Source: Candidatus Sulfotelmatobacter sp. (GTDB taxonomy: Bacteria; Acidobacteriota; Terriglobia; Terriglobales; Acidobacteriaceae). From it: 64,000 nt of DNA. Where the stretch lies: contig DASYBM010000004.1 in NCBI GenBank assembly GCA_036500765.1, forward strand, positions 1,364,001 through 1,428,000, given 5' to 3'. Positions 16,292-24,867 of the stretch are shown one piece after another (position 1 is the stretch's first letter; every line of letters begins with the position of its first letter). Below the pieces are notes generated by a model that did not search any database, was not told the DNA's origin, and worked only from the letters and a program-made list of their open reading frames with translations. The translations under genes were made by a program, and so were the position numbers.

Positions 16292-16489
16292 ATGCTGACT
16301 GTGATACAGATTCTGCTGCGTACGAATACAAAATGTGCAATCAGGATCGCGTTTCTTACGGTAGGGCTGGTCGGCACGTTTATCGCAGCCAGCGTCGAGC
16401 CGGTTCCCGCGGCAGACGGAGGCCCGATACTGGTTTGTCCATCCCGTGGATCGAGCTGCGGAGTCAACCTGTCCTCCGTGATGAACTAA
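16292..16489 (+). CDS. Small exported peptide, paralogue 2 of a tandem pair
   Basis: This 65-residue product carries a signal-peptide-like stretch (IRIAFLTVGLVGTFIAA) followed by VPAADGGPILVCPSRGSSCG. The GG pair and the two cysteines six residues apart are conserved relative to the first peptide, while the tail after the second cysteine differs. ATG 16292 is preceded by GGGGAG about 10 bases upstream. No promoter is seen in the 105-bp gap, so the gene is probably cotranscribed from the sigma-54 promoter at 15934. A strong hairpin follows the stop. Function is unknown. Confidence 0.68.
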   Translation: MLTVIQILLRTNTKCAIRIAFLTVGLVGTFIAASVEPVPAADGGPILVCPSRGSSCGVNLSSVMN

Positions 16490-16494
16490 TTCAC

Positions 16495-16522
16495 CGGCCG
16501 CGCGGCGCTATCCGCGCGGCCG
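16495..16522 (+). terminator. GC-rich hairpin after the peptide pair
   Basis: GGCCGCGCGG and CCGCGCGGCC form a perfect stem of at least 10 bp around the loop CGCTAT, extended by one more C-G pair. It starts six bases after the stop of the second peptide gene. The following sequence GTACTTCTT is only weakly T-rich, so it may be a terminator or an RNA-stabilising hairpin. Confidence 0.55.
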
Positions 16523-16745
16523 TACTTCTTGAGAAGACCGCGATCCCGATCCCGGCTTGGCGTCCCCGGTTCCTTCCGGAACCCAACGTTTCCCACCCCA
16601 TTCTCAACGGTCCGCAGTGGTCGTCCCGCAAACAGCCAACGCCTATGAATGCTGTAGAATACGCGCCGGGCGAAGCTTCGCCTTTTCCGTATCTGATTTG
16701 TTAGCTATCGGTTGTAGTTTCTGGAAATTGAAGCGGAGGGAAACT

Positions 16746-19277
16746 ATGTCCATCCGGAATGCACTGAACTACCTTTTAGTCGCAGAAGTGCTTGCCTATG
16801 CGCTGACCGCGTCGCTTGCAGCCCAGTCCACAACCGCTCCCGCGCCGGCGGCGACTATATCGGGTTACAACCAGCCGCCGAAAAACATTCTGGATGTAAT
16901 GCTCGCGCCCACGCCTCCCGAACCGATGGTGAGCCCGACCCACGACTCGATTCTGCTCGTATCGTGGCAGAGGTATCCGTCCATTTCGCGTGTGGCAATG
17001 CCCTTCTTGCGCCTGGCGGGCGTGCGGGTCGAGCCCAAGAATCACAGCAGGCACGACACTCCCGGCGGCTACGGCATCACGCGCTGCGCCACCGGCTTCG
17101 ATCTCGTTCGCGTCACCAACGCGAACACGACCGATGTTGCGCCCATTCATGTCGCGCTTCCTGCCGGCGCATGCCCCGGCAAACCCATCTGGGCCGCGGA
17201 CGGAAAGCACTTCGCGTTCGTGAATATCGCCACCGAATCGGTTGAACTGTGGGTCGGCGACGCCAAGACCGGGGCGGTTCATCGCGTGTCCGGAGTCCGT
17301 CTTAACCCGATGTTCGACGATGCGGCACTGTGGATGCCCGATCAGAAGACGCTTCTCGTCAAGCTTGTCCCCAAAGGGATGGGAGAACCGCCGCCCGAAC
17401 CTGTCGTGCCGACTGGGCCCAGTATCCAGGAAACCACGGGACAAAAAGGACAGAGCAGCACCTACGAAACGCGCGACACCCTCAACAATCAACACGACGA
17501 AGATCTATTCGATTACTACGCCGCCACGCAACTCGCATTCGTGGATGCTGCGACCTCGGCGATCACAGCCATTGGAAAGCCGGCAAATTACGAAGATCTC
17601 GATCCTGCGCCCGATGGCCGCCACATACTAGTTACGGCGATTCATAAGCCGTACTCCTACGTCACGACCTATAATCGCTTCCCCAAAGAAGTGGAAGTTT
17701 GGGACACTTCCGACCGCGCCTACGTGACCACTCATACGATCGCGTCACTGCCCCTCGCCGATCGGGTTCCCATCCACGGCGTTGCGCTCGGACCGCGCAA
17801 TTTTTCCTGGCGTGCGACCGATCCCGCGACGCTGGTATGGGCCGAAGCCCTTGATGGCGGGGACTGGAATGTGAATGTCCCGCAGCGCGACAAGCTGATG
17901 CTGATCAAGCCGCCGTTCACAGCATCTGCCGTCGAAATCGCCCGCACCGAGCAGCGCTATGCCGGCTTCAATTGGAGCGAACAATCCAGCATAGCTCTCC
18001 TGACCGAGTACGATAACAACCGCCATTGGATAAAGACTTTCGTCCGCAATGTCGACGATCCGCAAGCCAAACCTCGCCTGCTTTGGGATCTTTCCAGCGA
18101 CGAAAGCTACAAAGACCCCGGCAGTCCGGTGGTCCGCCAGTTGGCAAACGGCGCATGGGTGATTCGCCAGGACGGCGATTCGATCTATCTTTCGGGCGTG
18201 GGCTCTTCGCCCGACGGCGATCGCCCGTTTCTCGACCGGCTCAATCTTACGACGCTGAAATACGACCGCCTGTTTCGCAGCGACAAGACTTGCCTCGAGC
18301 GCTTCCTTTCCTTTACCGGTACCGACAGTCACACATTTCTTACGTGGCATCAAACCCCTACCGATCCGCCTAATGCCTTCGCACGCACATTCGGACAGCC
18401 GGTCGATGCGCCCGCCGGGGAAGCGATTCTCAGTTCCACGAGCGTCGCGGTGACCCACATTCCCGACCCCACGCCTGAAGTGCGCGCCATCAAAAAGCGC
18501 TTGGTCAAGTACAAGCGCGCAGACGGCTTAGACTTGTCATTCACTCTCTACACTCCGCCCGGCTACAAGGAAGGCACCCGGGTCCCAACGATTCTTTATG
18601 CCTATCCTCTCGACTACGCCGACCCTTCGACCGCCGGGCAAGTCACCGGCTCGCAGGAAAGCTTCACCACGCTCTTTCAATACCGGCTACTGCTGCTGGG
18701 CGGCTACGCCATCATCGATGATGCTTCGTTCCCAATCATCGGCGATCCGAAAAAAGCCTACGACACGTATCTCGATCAACTTGTCGCCGACGCCAAGGCC
18801 GCCGTGGATAAGGCCGTGGAACTCGGCGTCGCCGACCCCGACCGCATCGGCGTGACTGGACACAGTCACGGCGCATTGATGACCGTAAACCTAGTGGCTC
18901 ATTGCGATCTTTTCCGCGCGGGCGTCGCCACCAGCGGCTCGTACAACAAAACTCTTACTCCTTTCGGATTCCAGAACGAGCGCCGCTCGGTTTGGGAGGC
19001 TCCGGATATCTATCTGAAAGTGTCGCCATTTTTCTCCGCCGACAAAATCAAGACTCCGATCCTGCTGATGCACGGGGCGGAAGACGCGAATCCGGGAACC
19101 ACGCCGCTGCAATCGAGCAAGCTGTTCGAAGCCATTCGCGGCAACGGCGGCATCACGCGACTGGTGCTGCTCCCGCACGAGCCGCACTGGTATACGGCTT
19201 TGGAGTCGAACGAACAGGAGATCTACGAGATGCTGCGATGGTTTGACCAGTATGTGAAGAATGCACCACCGCGGTGA
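16746..19277 (+). CDS. Secreted S9-family (prolyl oligopeptidase-like) serine peptidase
   Basis: This 843-residue protein has a signal peptide (MSIRNALNYLLVAEVLAYALTASLAAQ). The start at ATG 16746 has GGAGG 8 bases upstream; a longer frame from 16557 is rejected. A propeller-like N-terminal region leads into a C-terminal alpha/beta-hydrolase domain. The nucleophile elbow GHSHG places the catalytic serine at residue 707. The acid is probably Asp780 in HGAEDANPG, and the base is His811 or His814 in LPHEPHW. It should cleave peptides outside the cytoplasm. It lies downstream of the two small exported peptides in the same direction, after a hairpin, so a role in their processing is possible but unproven. 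Confidence 0.9.
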   Translation: MSIRNALNYLLVAEVLAYALTASLAAQSTTAPAPAATISGYNQPPKNILDVMLAPTPPEPMVSPTHDSILLVSWQRYPSISRVAMPFLRLAGVRVEPKNHSRHDTPGGYGITRCATGFDLVRVTNANTTDVAPIHVALPAGACPGKPIWAADGKHFAFVNIATESVELWVGDAKTGAVHRVSGVRLNPMFDDAALWMPDQKTLLVKLVPKGMGEPPPEPVVPTGPSIQETTGQKGQSSTYETRDTLNNQHDEDLFDYYAATQLAFVDAATSAITAIGKPANYEDLDPAPDGRHILVTAIHKPYSYVTTYNRFPKEVEVWDTSDRAYVTTHTIASLPLADRVPIHGVALGPRNFSWRATDPATLVWAEALDGGDWNVNVPQRDKLMLIKPPFTASAVEIARTEQRYAGFNWSEQSSIALLTEYDNNRHWIKTFVRNVDDPQAKPRLLWDLSSDESYKDPGSPVVRQLANGAWVIRQDGDSIYLSGVGSSPDGDRPFLDRLNLTTLKYDRLFRSDKTCLERFLSFTGTDSHTFLTWHQTPTDPPNAFARTFGQPVDAPAGEAILSSTSVAVTHIPDPTPEVRAIKKRLVKYKRADGLDLSFTLYTPPGYKEGTRVPTILYAYPLDYADPSTAGQVTGSQESFTTLFQYRLLLLGGYAIIDDASFPIIGDPKKAYDTYLDQLVADAKAAVDKAVELGVADPDRIGVTGHSHGALMTVNLVAHCDLFRAGVATSGSYNKTLTPFGFQNERRSVWEAPDIYLKVSPFFSADKIKTPILLMHGAEDANPGTTPLQSSKLFEAIRGNGGITRLVLLPHEPHWYTALESNEQEIYEMLRWFDQYVKNAPPR

Positions 19278-19403
19278 CATCTTTGGACAATGCAGGCAGG
19301 CCCAGGGTGGCAGAAAACAGCCTAACGCGAGGAGGTTTTTCCTCCTTGACCAGCCGTTGCCAGCGATGTAAAGTTTTTGTGCCTTCCCCCTTTGGAGGCA
19401 AAG

Positions 19404-21323
19404 TTGCAACACAGTCCGTCCGCGCCGAAAATTGCCATTCTTCTCTCGCTGGTTTGCCTCGGTTTAACCTTACTCGTGAGCCCAGTGTCAGCTCAGGTAG
19501 TCGGTTGCCCGACGACTTCTGGCAATAGCGTTTGCCTGACCACGTATCAGGGTGGGCCGAGTCGCCTCGGCTTCAATTCGAGCGAACCCGCGCTCACCCA
19601 GGCGGCAATCACAGCGACCACAAGCCCTAAGTTTCATAAGCAGTATTCGGTGGCTGTGAACGGCGCGATCTACGCCCAGCCGCTCGTGCTTCCCAACGTA
19701 GTGATCGGCACGACCACTTATGCCGATGTGGTGTACGTGGCGACGGAGCAAGATTGGGTCTACGCCATTGATGGCTCCACGGGAAAAATTCTGTGGTCCA
19801 CCAATCTCGCGCCCAGCGGCTTCACTTACCTGGTCAGTACGGACCTGAAGTGCTCCAACCTTCTGCCCGCCCCCGGCGATATCGGAATTACGGGCACGCC
19901 GGTGATTGACATCAGTGGAAACCAGGGCGGGCAAACCATCACCAGCGGAGTCCTGTATGCCGTGGCAAAATTGAAGAGCACGACCACTCCTTATCGCTAC
20001 AAGCAGACTCTGTTTGCGTTGAGCATCATCAACGGCGGAAATGGCGTCAGCGCGACCCTGCCATACGCATCCATCGATATCGGGGGAACTTTCAACGGCA
20101 TTACGTTCAATTCCGGCCAAATAGCAAGAGCAGCACCTTACGCGTTGACCCAAAATCAGCGAAGCGCGCTCCTTGCGGTCCCGGTCACCGGGCAGAATCC
20201 GCAGATTGTCATCGCCTGGGGCAGCAACTGCGACAACGTAAATTTCCCCTACAACGGCTGGGTCATGGCCTACCAGTTGAACTCCACGCAAAGCGCGCTG
20301 GGGCAAACCGCCATCTGGGCGTCGGTTCCGGCGAAACACACATATCAAGGTGGGATCTGGGGAGGCGGCTCCGGACCGGCGCTCGATGGCACCGGACACA
20401 TTTTCATCGCCACCGGAAATGGGGATTCCAGCGTGAAGGCCAGTACCCCACCCAACGATGCTCCCACCGCATGCTCGACCTCGCCCTGCGATTACGGGAA
20501 TTCCATTCTGGAGATGCAGTTGTCGGGCTCGACGTTTGCTGTCTTGGATTTCTTTACCGCCTATGATTGGGTCACGCGCAATACCGACAACTATGACGTC
20601 GGCTCCGGTGGAATAATGCTCTTGCCCGCCCAGTCTGGGGGAAACCCGCAAAACCTATTAGTACAGGCCGGCAAGGAAGGCACAATTTTTCTGGCGCAGA
20701 CTTCGCCGGTCGGAACTTTAGGCGGCTTTACGGGCAACGGCAATTCGGATGCAACCGTGCAAGCGCTCAAGCAAATGCTCTGCTACAACACCGCCGTGGA
20801 ATGCGGAGTAACAGGCACTGGGGCGTGGTGGTCGACTACTTCGAGTCAGGGCTCGACTGGATACGCCTATTATGCCGGCACGAACATGCCGCTGATGCAG
20901 TTTCAGTTCTATCCCAATGGAAGCACGTGCACCAATAGCGGCACGGTGGCTGGATTCTGCACGACGCCGACCGCCCAAACCGCCTTCACCTTTGGCTGGC
21001 CGGGACCAACTCCCGCGGTCTCGGCTCCGAGTTCTACATCTTCGCAGGCGATCGTCTGGCTCGTCGATTCCCGCAGAGCGACCAGCAATGGTCCCGCCAA
21101 CCTTTGGGCTTTTGACGCCACAACGCTCAACTGCCTGTATACGACGAACCAGCAAGCGTCCAAGACTGCCTGCACAGTCGTAGCCCCGGCGACGGACGTT
21201 CCTTCTGGAATCGCGGTAAAGTTCGTAGTTCCGAGCGTGGCGAACGGAAAGCTATATGTGGGGACGACGGGGGTTTCCACTAACACCACGCAGGGTTTCT
21301 TGAACATCTACGGCATCAGTTGA
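19404..21323 (+). CDS. Secreted PQQ-type beta-propeller repeat protein
   Basis: This 639-residue exported protein has a signal peptide (IAILLSLVCLGLTLLVSPVSAQ). TTG 19404 is chosen as start because GGAGG lies exactly 5 bases upstream; an upstream TTG at 19377 has no such site. The body contains propeller blades with the typical DVVYVATEQDWVYAIDGSTGKILWSTNL motif near the N-terminus and LWAFDATTLNCLYTTNQ near the end. Several cysteines suggest disulphides in the periplasm or outside. PQQ cofactor binding is not implied, since these blades also occur in structural proteins such as BamB. No neighbour suggests a specific role. Confidence 0.78.
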   Translation: MQHSPSAPKIAILLSLVCLGLTLLVSPVSAQVVGCPTTSGNSVCLTTYQGGPSRLGFNSSEPALTQAAITATTSPKFHKQYSVAVNGAIYAQPLVLPNVVIGTTTYADVVYVATEQDWVYAIDGSTGKILWSTNLAPSGFTYLVSTDLKCSNLLPAPGDIGITGTPVIDISGNQGGQTITSGVLYAVAKLKSTTTPYRYKQTLFALSIINGGNGVSATLPYASIDIGGTFNGITFNSGQIARAAPYALTQNQRSALLAVPVTGQNPQIVIAWGSNCDNVNFPYNGWVMAYQLNSTQSALGQTAIWASVPAKHTYQGGIWGGGSGPALDGTGHIFIATGNGDSSVKASTPPNDAPTACSTSPCDYGNSILEMQLSGSTFAVLDFFTAYDWVTRNTDNYDVGSGGIMLLPAQSGGNPQNLLVQAGKEGTIFLAQTSPVGTLGGFTGNGNSDATVQALKQMLCYNTAVECGVTGTGAWWSTTSSQGSTGYAYYAGTNMPLMQFQFYPNGSTCTNSGTVAGFCTTPTAQTAFTFGWPGPTPAVSAPSSTSSQAIVWLVDSRRATSNGPANLWAFDATTLNCLYTTNQQASKTACTVVAPATDVPSGIAVKFVVPSVANGKLYVGTTGVSTNTTQGFLNIYGIS

Positions 21324-21362
21324 ACGAAGCTGGAACAATTCTGATTCCCTCTTTACCTGTCT

Positions 21363-21374
21363 GCGCAATTGCGC
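21363..21374. promoter_or_regulatory. Palindrome, candidate upstream activator site
   Basis: GCGCAATTGCGC is a perfect 12-bp palindrome about 190 bp upstream of the sigma-54-like promoter. The half TGCGCAATT occurs at 21362-21370 and again at 21375-21383. Confidence 0.35.
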
Positions 21375-21451
21375 TGCGCAATTTCGGTCTAACTTTTCGA
21401 ATCTCAATTCATTGTCAAGGCATCAGGTCGCGGCGTCGGCGTCGGAAAGCT

Positions 21452-21465
21452 GTCGATAGATCGAC
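21452..21465. promoter_or_regulatory. Second palindrome, candidate upstream activator site
   Basis: GTCGAT-AG-ATCGAC is a perfect inverted repeat about 100 bp upstream of the -24 element. It competes with the 21363 palindrome as the enhancer site. Confidence 0.35.
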
Positions 21466-21562
21466 TAATTCCTTCGCCTGGAAATTCACCCCTAACCGCC
21501 ACTCGAGCGTTAACTCGTTGGACCGCAATCACATAGTTGCATGCCGTCCCCCGGCCTGGGGA

Positions 21563-21578
21563 TGGTAAGGGAGTTGCC
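21563..21578 (+). promoter_or_regulatory. Probable sigma-54 promoter of the RND operon
   Basis: TGGTAAG-GGAG-TTGCC keeps GG and GC exactly 10 bases apart and matches 9 of 12 consensus positions. It lies about 80 bases before the start codon of the RND permease. The convergent gene at the far end of the operon encodes a sigma-54 activator. Confidence 0.5.
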
Positions 21579-21658
21579 CTTACTGGTCTTGAGCAGGGAT
21601 TTCGTTCCATCCCAACAGAGTCGACAGCAGGGTGTTTTGCAGGCTCGCGGAGGCATAT

Positions 21659-24600
21659 ATGTGGATTGTTCGACTGGCTTTGCGGCGGCCTTACACCTTC
21701 GTGGTGCTGGCGATACTGATTCTGATCGTCGGGACGTTCTCCATCTTCCGGACGCCAACCGACATATTTCCGAACATCAACATTCCGGTCGTTAGCATTA
21801 TCTGGTCTTACAACGGATTGAATGCCCAGGACATGAGCGACCGGATCGTTTCGGTGACGGAGCGCTCACTCACCACGACGGTCGACAACATTGAGCACAT
21901 CGAATCGCAGTCGTTGAACGGAATCGCGGTAGTAAAGGTTTTTTTCCAGCCCAGCGCAAACATCGAGCGCGCGATTGCGCAAGTCACGGCGGTTTCTCAA
22001 ACCCAACTGCGCCAGTTGCCGCAAGGAACTACCCCTCCGCTGGTTATCAGCTACAGCGCGTCCAGTGTACCGATTCTTCAGCTCGCTCTTTCGGGTGGCA
22101 AGCTTTCGGAACAGCAATTGAATGACTTTGGGCTGAACTTCATTCGTACTCGCTTGATCACCGTGGAAGGCGCCTCGGTGCCGTATCCTTACGGTGGAAA
22201 GCAACGGCAGGTACAGATCGACCTGAACACGGCCGCGCTGCAATCGAAAGGACTGTCGCCGCTGGACGTTGTAAACGCGGTCAGCGCGCAGAATCTGATA
22301 CTGCCTTCGGGCACGGCGAAAATTGGCTCCAAGGAATACGACGTTGACATTAACGGCAGTCCCACCAGCATTGCGGAACTTAACCGCCTGCCCATCAAGA
22401 CGGTCGGAAGCAGCACCATCTATATCAACGATGTTGGCTGGGTGCGGGACGGCTTTCCACCGCAAACCAACATCGTGCGCGTCGACGGTCAGCGCTCGGT
22501 ACTCTTGACCGTTCAGAAGGCGGGAAACGCCTCTACCCTGAACGTAATTACCGGAATTAAATCTCTTCTGCCGCAAATCAAAGCGGGTTTGCCCCCGGAG
22601 CTCGATATCAAGCCCCTGGCCGACCAGTCGATATTCGTTCGGGCGTCGATCGACGGCGTGGTCAAAGAAGCCACGATTGCTGCCTGCCTGACGGGATTGA
22701 TGATTCTGATTTTCCTGGGAAGCTGGCGCAGCACGCTGATCATTGCGGTTTCGATTCCGCTGTCGATCTTGACGTCGATCATCGTACTGAGCGCTCTGGG
22801 CGAAACCATCAACATCATGACGCTGGGCGGGCTGGCATTGGCGGTCGGAATTCTGGTTGACGACGCCACTGTGGAGATCGAGAACATTAACCGCAACATT
22901 GCGCAAGGGAAGGAAATTCAGCAGGCCATTCTCGATGGCGCACAACAGATCGCAGTGCCTGCCTTCGTTTCGACGCTGTGCATCTGCATTGTGTTCGTTC
23001 CCATGTTTTTCCTGACCGGAGTCGCGCGCTACCTGTTCGTCCCGCTCGCGGAATCGGTGGTCTTCGCCATGCTGGCGTCGTATCTGCTGTCGCGCACCCT
23101 CGTGCCAACCATGGCGAAATATCTTTTGCGCGGACATGAACACGAGGCCGAGCATCTGTCCGGTTCCAGCCGTAATCCGCTGGTCCGGCTGCAAGTTCGT
23201 TTTGAAGAAAGTTTCGAGCGGCTTCGCGCAGGTTACCAGGGCATTCTGGAGCGTTGCCTGCATCATCGCCGCGCCTTTCTGGTGGGGGTGCTGGCCTTCT
23301 CCATCGTCTCGTTAGCGGCACTGATTCCCTTTCTCGGGCAGGATTTCTTTCCCAGCGTGGACAGCGGTCAATTCAAACTCCACCTCCGCGCGCCGACGGG
23401 AACTCGCATCGAGGAAACAGCTCGTCTTTGCGATCTGGTCGAACAATCGATCCGGCAGCAGGTTCCTCCCGACGAAGTTTCGAGCATCATCGACAACATC
23501 GGGATTCCCTATAGCGGCATCAACTTGTCCTACAGCAATTCGGGGTTAATCGGACCGGCGGACGCCGACATTTTAGTGAGTCTGTCGCCGAAACATCAGC
23601 CGACGGAGAAGTATGTTCACGATCTGCGACTCCGGCTGGCGGATCAGTTTCCTGGCGTTACGTTTTCATTTCTTCCGGCCGACATCGTGAGCCAGATTCT
23701 GAATTTCGGTCTGCCTGCGCCGATCGACATTCAGATCGCGGGCAACGATCTGGCGGGAGATCGCCGTTACGCCGACAACGTGCTGCGAATGGTGCGCGAA
23801 GTACCGGGGACCGCGGACCTTCGCATTCAACAGCCTTTCGATCAGCCGGAGCTCTACATTAATGTGGACCGAACCAAAGCCAATGAAATCGGTTACACGC
23901 AACACGATGTAGCGCAAAACCTGCTGGTCTCGCTCAGCGGCAGCTTCCAGACCTCACCGACCTTCTGGCTGGATCCCGCCAATCATGTGAGCTACTCGAT
24001 TGCAACGCAGACCCCGCAATATAGGGTGCAATCGCTGCAAGATCTCGAGAACATTCCGGTGACGGGACCGAATCCAGCGGCTCCGCCGGAAATCATGGGC
24101 AGTCTGGCATCGGTTACGCGGCGGGTTCACATGCCCGTGGTATCGCACTACGACATTCGTCCCGTGATCGATATCTACGGCTCGGTGCAGGGGCGCGATC
24201 TGGGAGCGGTGGCAGGGCAGATCAATCAGATCGTCGCCCAAACACAGTCGTCGCTGCCCCGCGGTTCGCAGGTAATCGTGCGCGGGCAGGTGCAGACCAT
24301 GCGTTCTTCGTATATCGGGCTGTTGGCGGGACTGGCATTTTCCATTCTGCTGGTCTACCTGCTGATTGTGGTGAATTTTCAGTCGTGGCTCGATCCCTTT
24401 ATCATTATTTCTGCGCTGCCGGCGGCGCTGGCGGGCATCGCATGGTTTCTCTTTGTGAGCCATACCTCGGTAAGCGTGCCGGCGCTGACTGGAACGATTA
24501 TGTGTATGGGAGTGGCGACGGCCAATAGTATTCTGGTAGTGAGCTTTGCCACTGAGCAAATGCAGGAAGGAAAGGACGCGGTCGCGGCGGCGCTGGCCGC

Positions 24601-24850
24601 GGGAGCGACCAGATTTCGTCCGGTGCTGATGACCGCGCTGGCGATGATCATCGGCATGGTGCCGATGGCTCTGGGGCTGGGCGAAGGCGGCGAACAGAAT
24701 GCGCCCCTGGGCCGAGCGGTCATCGGGGGATTGCTGTTCGCGACGGTTGCGACGCTGTTGTTCGTGCCTACGTTATTCAGTGTGCTACACGGTTTGCGCA
24801 GGGGCGGCGCGCCGGAGAAGCACGTTAAGCTGACAGTACAGGAATCTTGA
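21659..24850 (+). CDS. RND efflux permease (HAE-1/AcrB-like)
   Basis: This 1063-residue inner-membrane transporter has the usual 12-helix, two-large-loop layout. It should drive export of hydrophobic compounds with the proton gradient, together with the next two gene products. ATG 21659 is used because GGAGG is 5 bases upstream; a frame start at 21632 is not. The helix-4 acidic pair is present as Asp401-Asp402 in GILVDDATVEIEN. In helix 10, where AcrB-type pumps carry an essential lysine, the aligned segment reads GVATANSILVVSFA with Ala955 instead. This departs from the classic proton relay, although similar helix-10 variants exist in other RND groups. The adaptor gene begins at the stop codon. 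Confidence 0.93.
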   Translation: MWIVRLALRRPYTFVVLAILILIVGTFSIFRTPTDIFPNINIPVVSIIWSYNGLNAQDMSDRIVSVTERSLTTTVDNIEHIESQSLNGIAVVKVFFQPSANIERAIAQVTAVSQTQLRQLPQGTTPPLVISYSASSVPILQLALSGGKLSEQQLNDFGLNFIRTRLITVEGASVPYPYGGKQRQVQIDLNTAALQSKGLSPLDVVNAVSAQNLILPSGTAKIGSKEYDVDINGSPTSIAELNRLPIKTVGSSTIYINDVGWVRDGFPPQTNIVRVDGQRSVLLTVQKAGNASTLNVITGIKSLLPQIKAGLPPELDIKPLADQSIFVRASIDGVVKEATIAACLTGLMILIFLGSWRSTLIIAVSIPLSILTSIIVLSALGETINIMTLGGLALAVGILVDDATVEIENINRNIAQGKEIQQAILDGAQQIAVPAFVSTLCICIVFVPMFFLTGVARYLFVPLAESVVFAMLASYLLSRTLVPTMAKYLLRGHEHEAEHLSGSSRNPLVRLQVRFEESFERLRAGYQGILERCLHHRRAFLVGVLAFSIVSLAALIPFLGQDFFPSVDSGQFKLHLRAPTGTRIEETARLCDLVEQSIRQQVPPDEVSSIIDNIGIPYSGINLSYSNSGLIGPADADILVSLSPKHQPTEKYVHDLRLRLADQFPGVTFSFLPADIVSQILNFGLPAPIDIQIAGNDLAGDRRYADNVLRMVREVPGTADLRIQQPFDQPELYINVDRTKANEIGYTQHDVAQNLLVSLSGSFQTSPTFWLDPANHVSYSIATQTPQYRVQSLQDLENIPVTGPNPAAPPEIMGSLASVTRRVHMPVVSHYDIRPVIDIYGSVQGRDLGAVAGQINQIVAQTQSSLPRGSQVIVRGQVQTMRSSYIGLLAGLAFSILLVYLLIVVNFQSWLDPFIIISALPAALAGIAWFLFVSHTSVSVPALTGTIMCMGVATANSILVVSFATEQMQEGKDAVAAALAAGATRFRPVLMTALAMIIGMVPMALGLGEGGEQNAPLGRAVIGGLLFATVATLLFVPTLFSVLHGLRRGGAPEKHVKLTVQES

Positions 24851-24867
24851 ATAGAAGGTGGGGACTT

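Larger units (their letters stand above)
21324..21658. other. Regulatory spacer upstream of the RND efflux operon
   Basis: No gene is present. The region holds a 12-bp palindrome GCGCAATTGCGC (21363-21374) with a nearby direct repeat of TGCGCAATT. It also holds a 6-2-6 palindrome GTCGAT-AG-ATCGAC (21452-21465) and a sigma-54-like element at 21563-21578. Confidence 0.5.

Noticed and set aside
19330-19346. Hairpin AGGAGG-TTTTT-CCTCCT before the PQQ-like gene
   Set aside because: The stem is short with no T-tract after it, so it is not a convincing terminator.
21866-23266. 466-codon open frame antisense to the RND permease
   Set aside because: It has no domain or ribosome binding site, its composition is Arg/Gln-rich, and the opposite strand encodes a clearly conserved protein. 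It is a shadow of GC-biased codon use.
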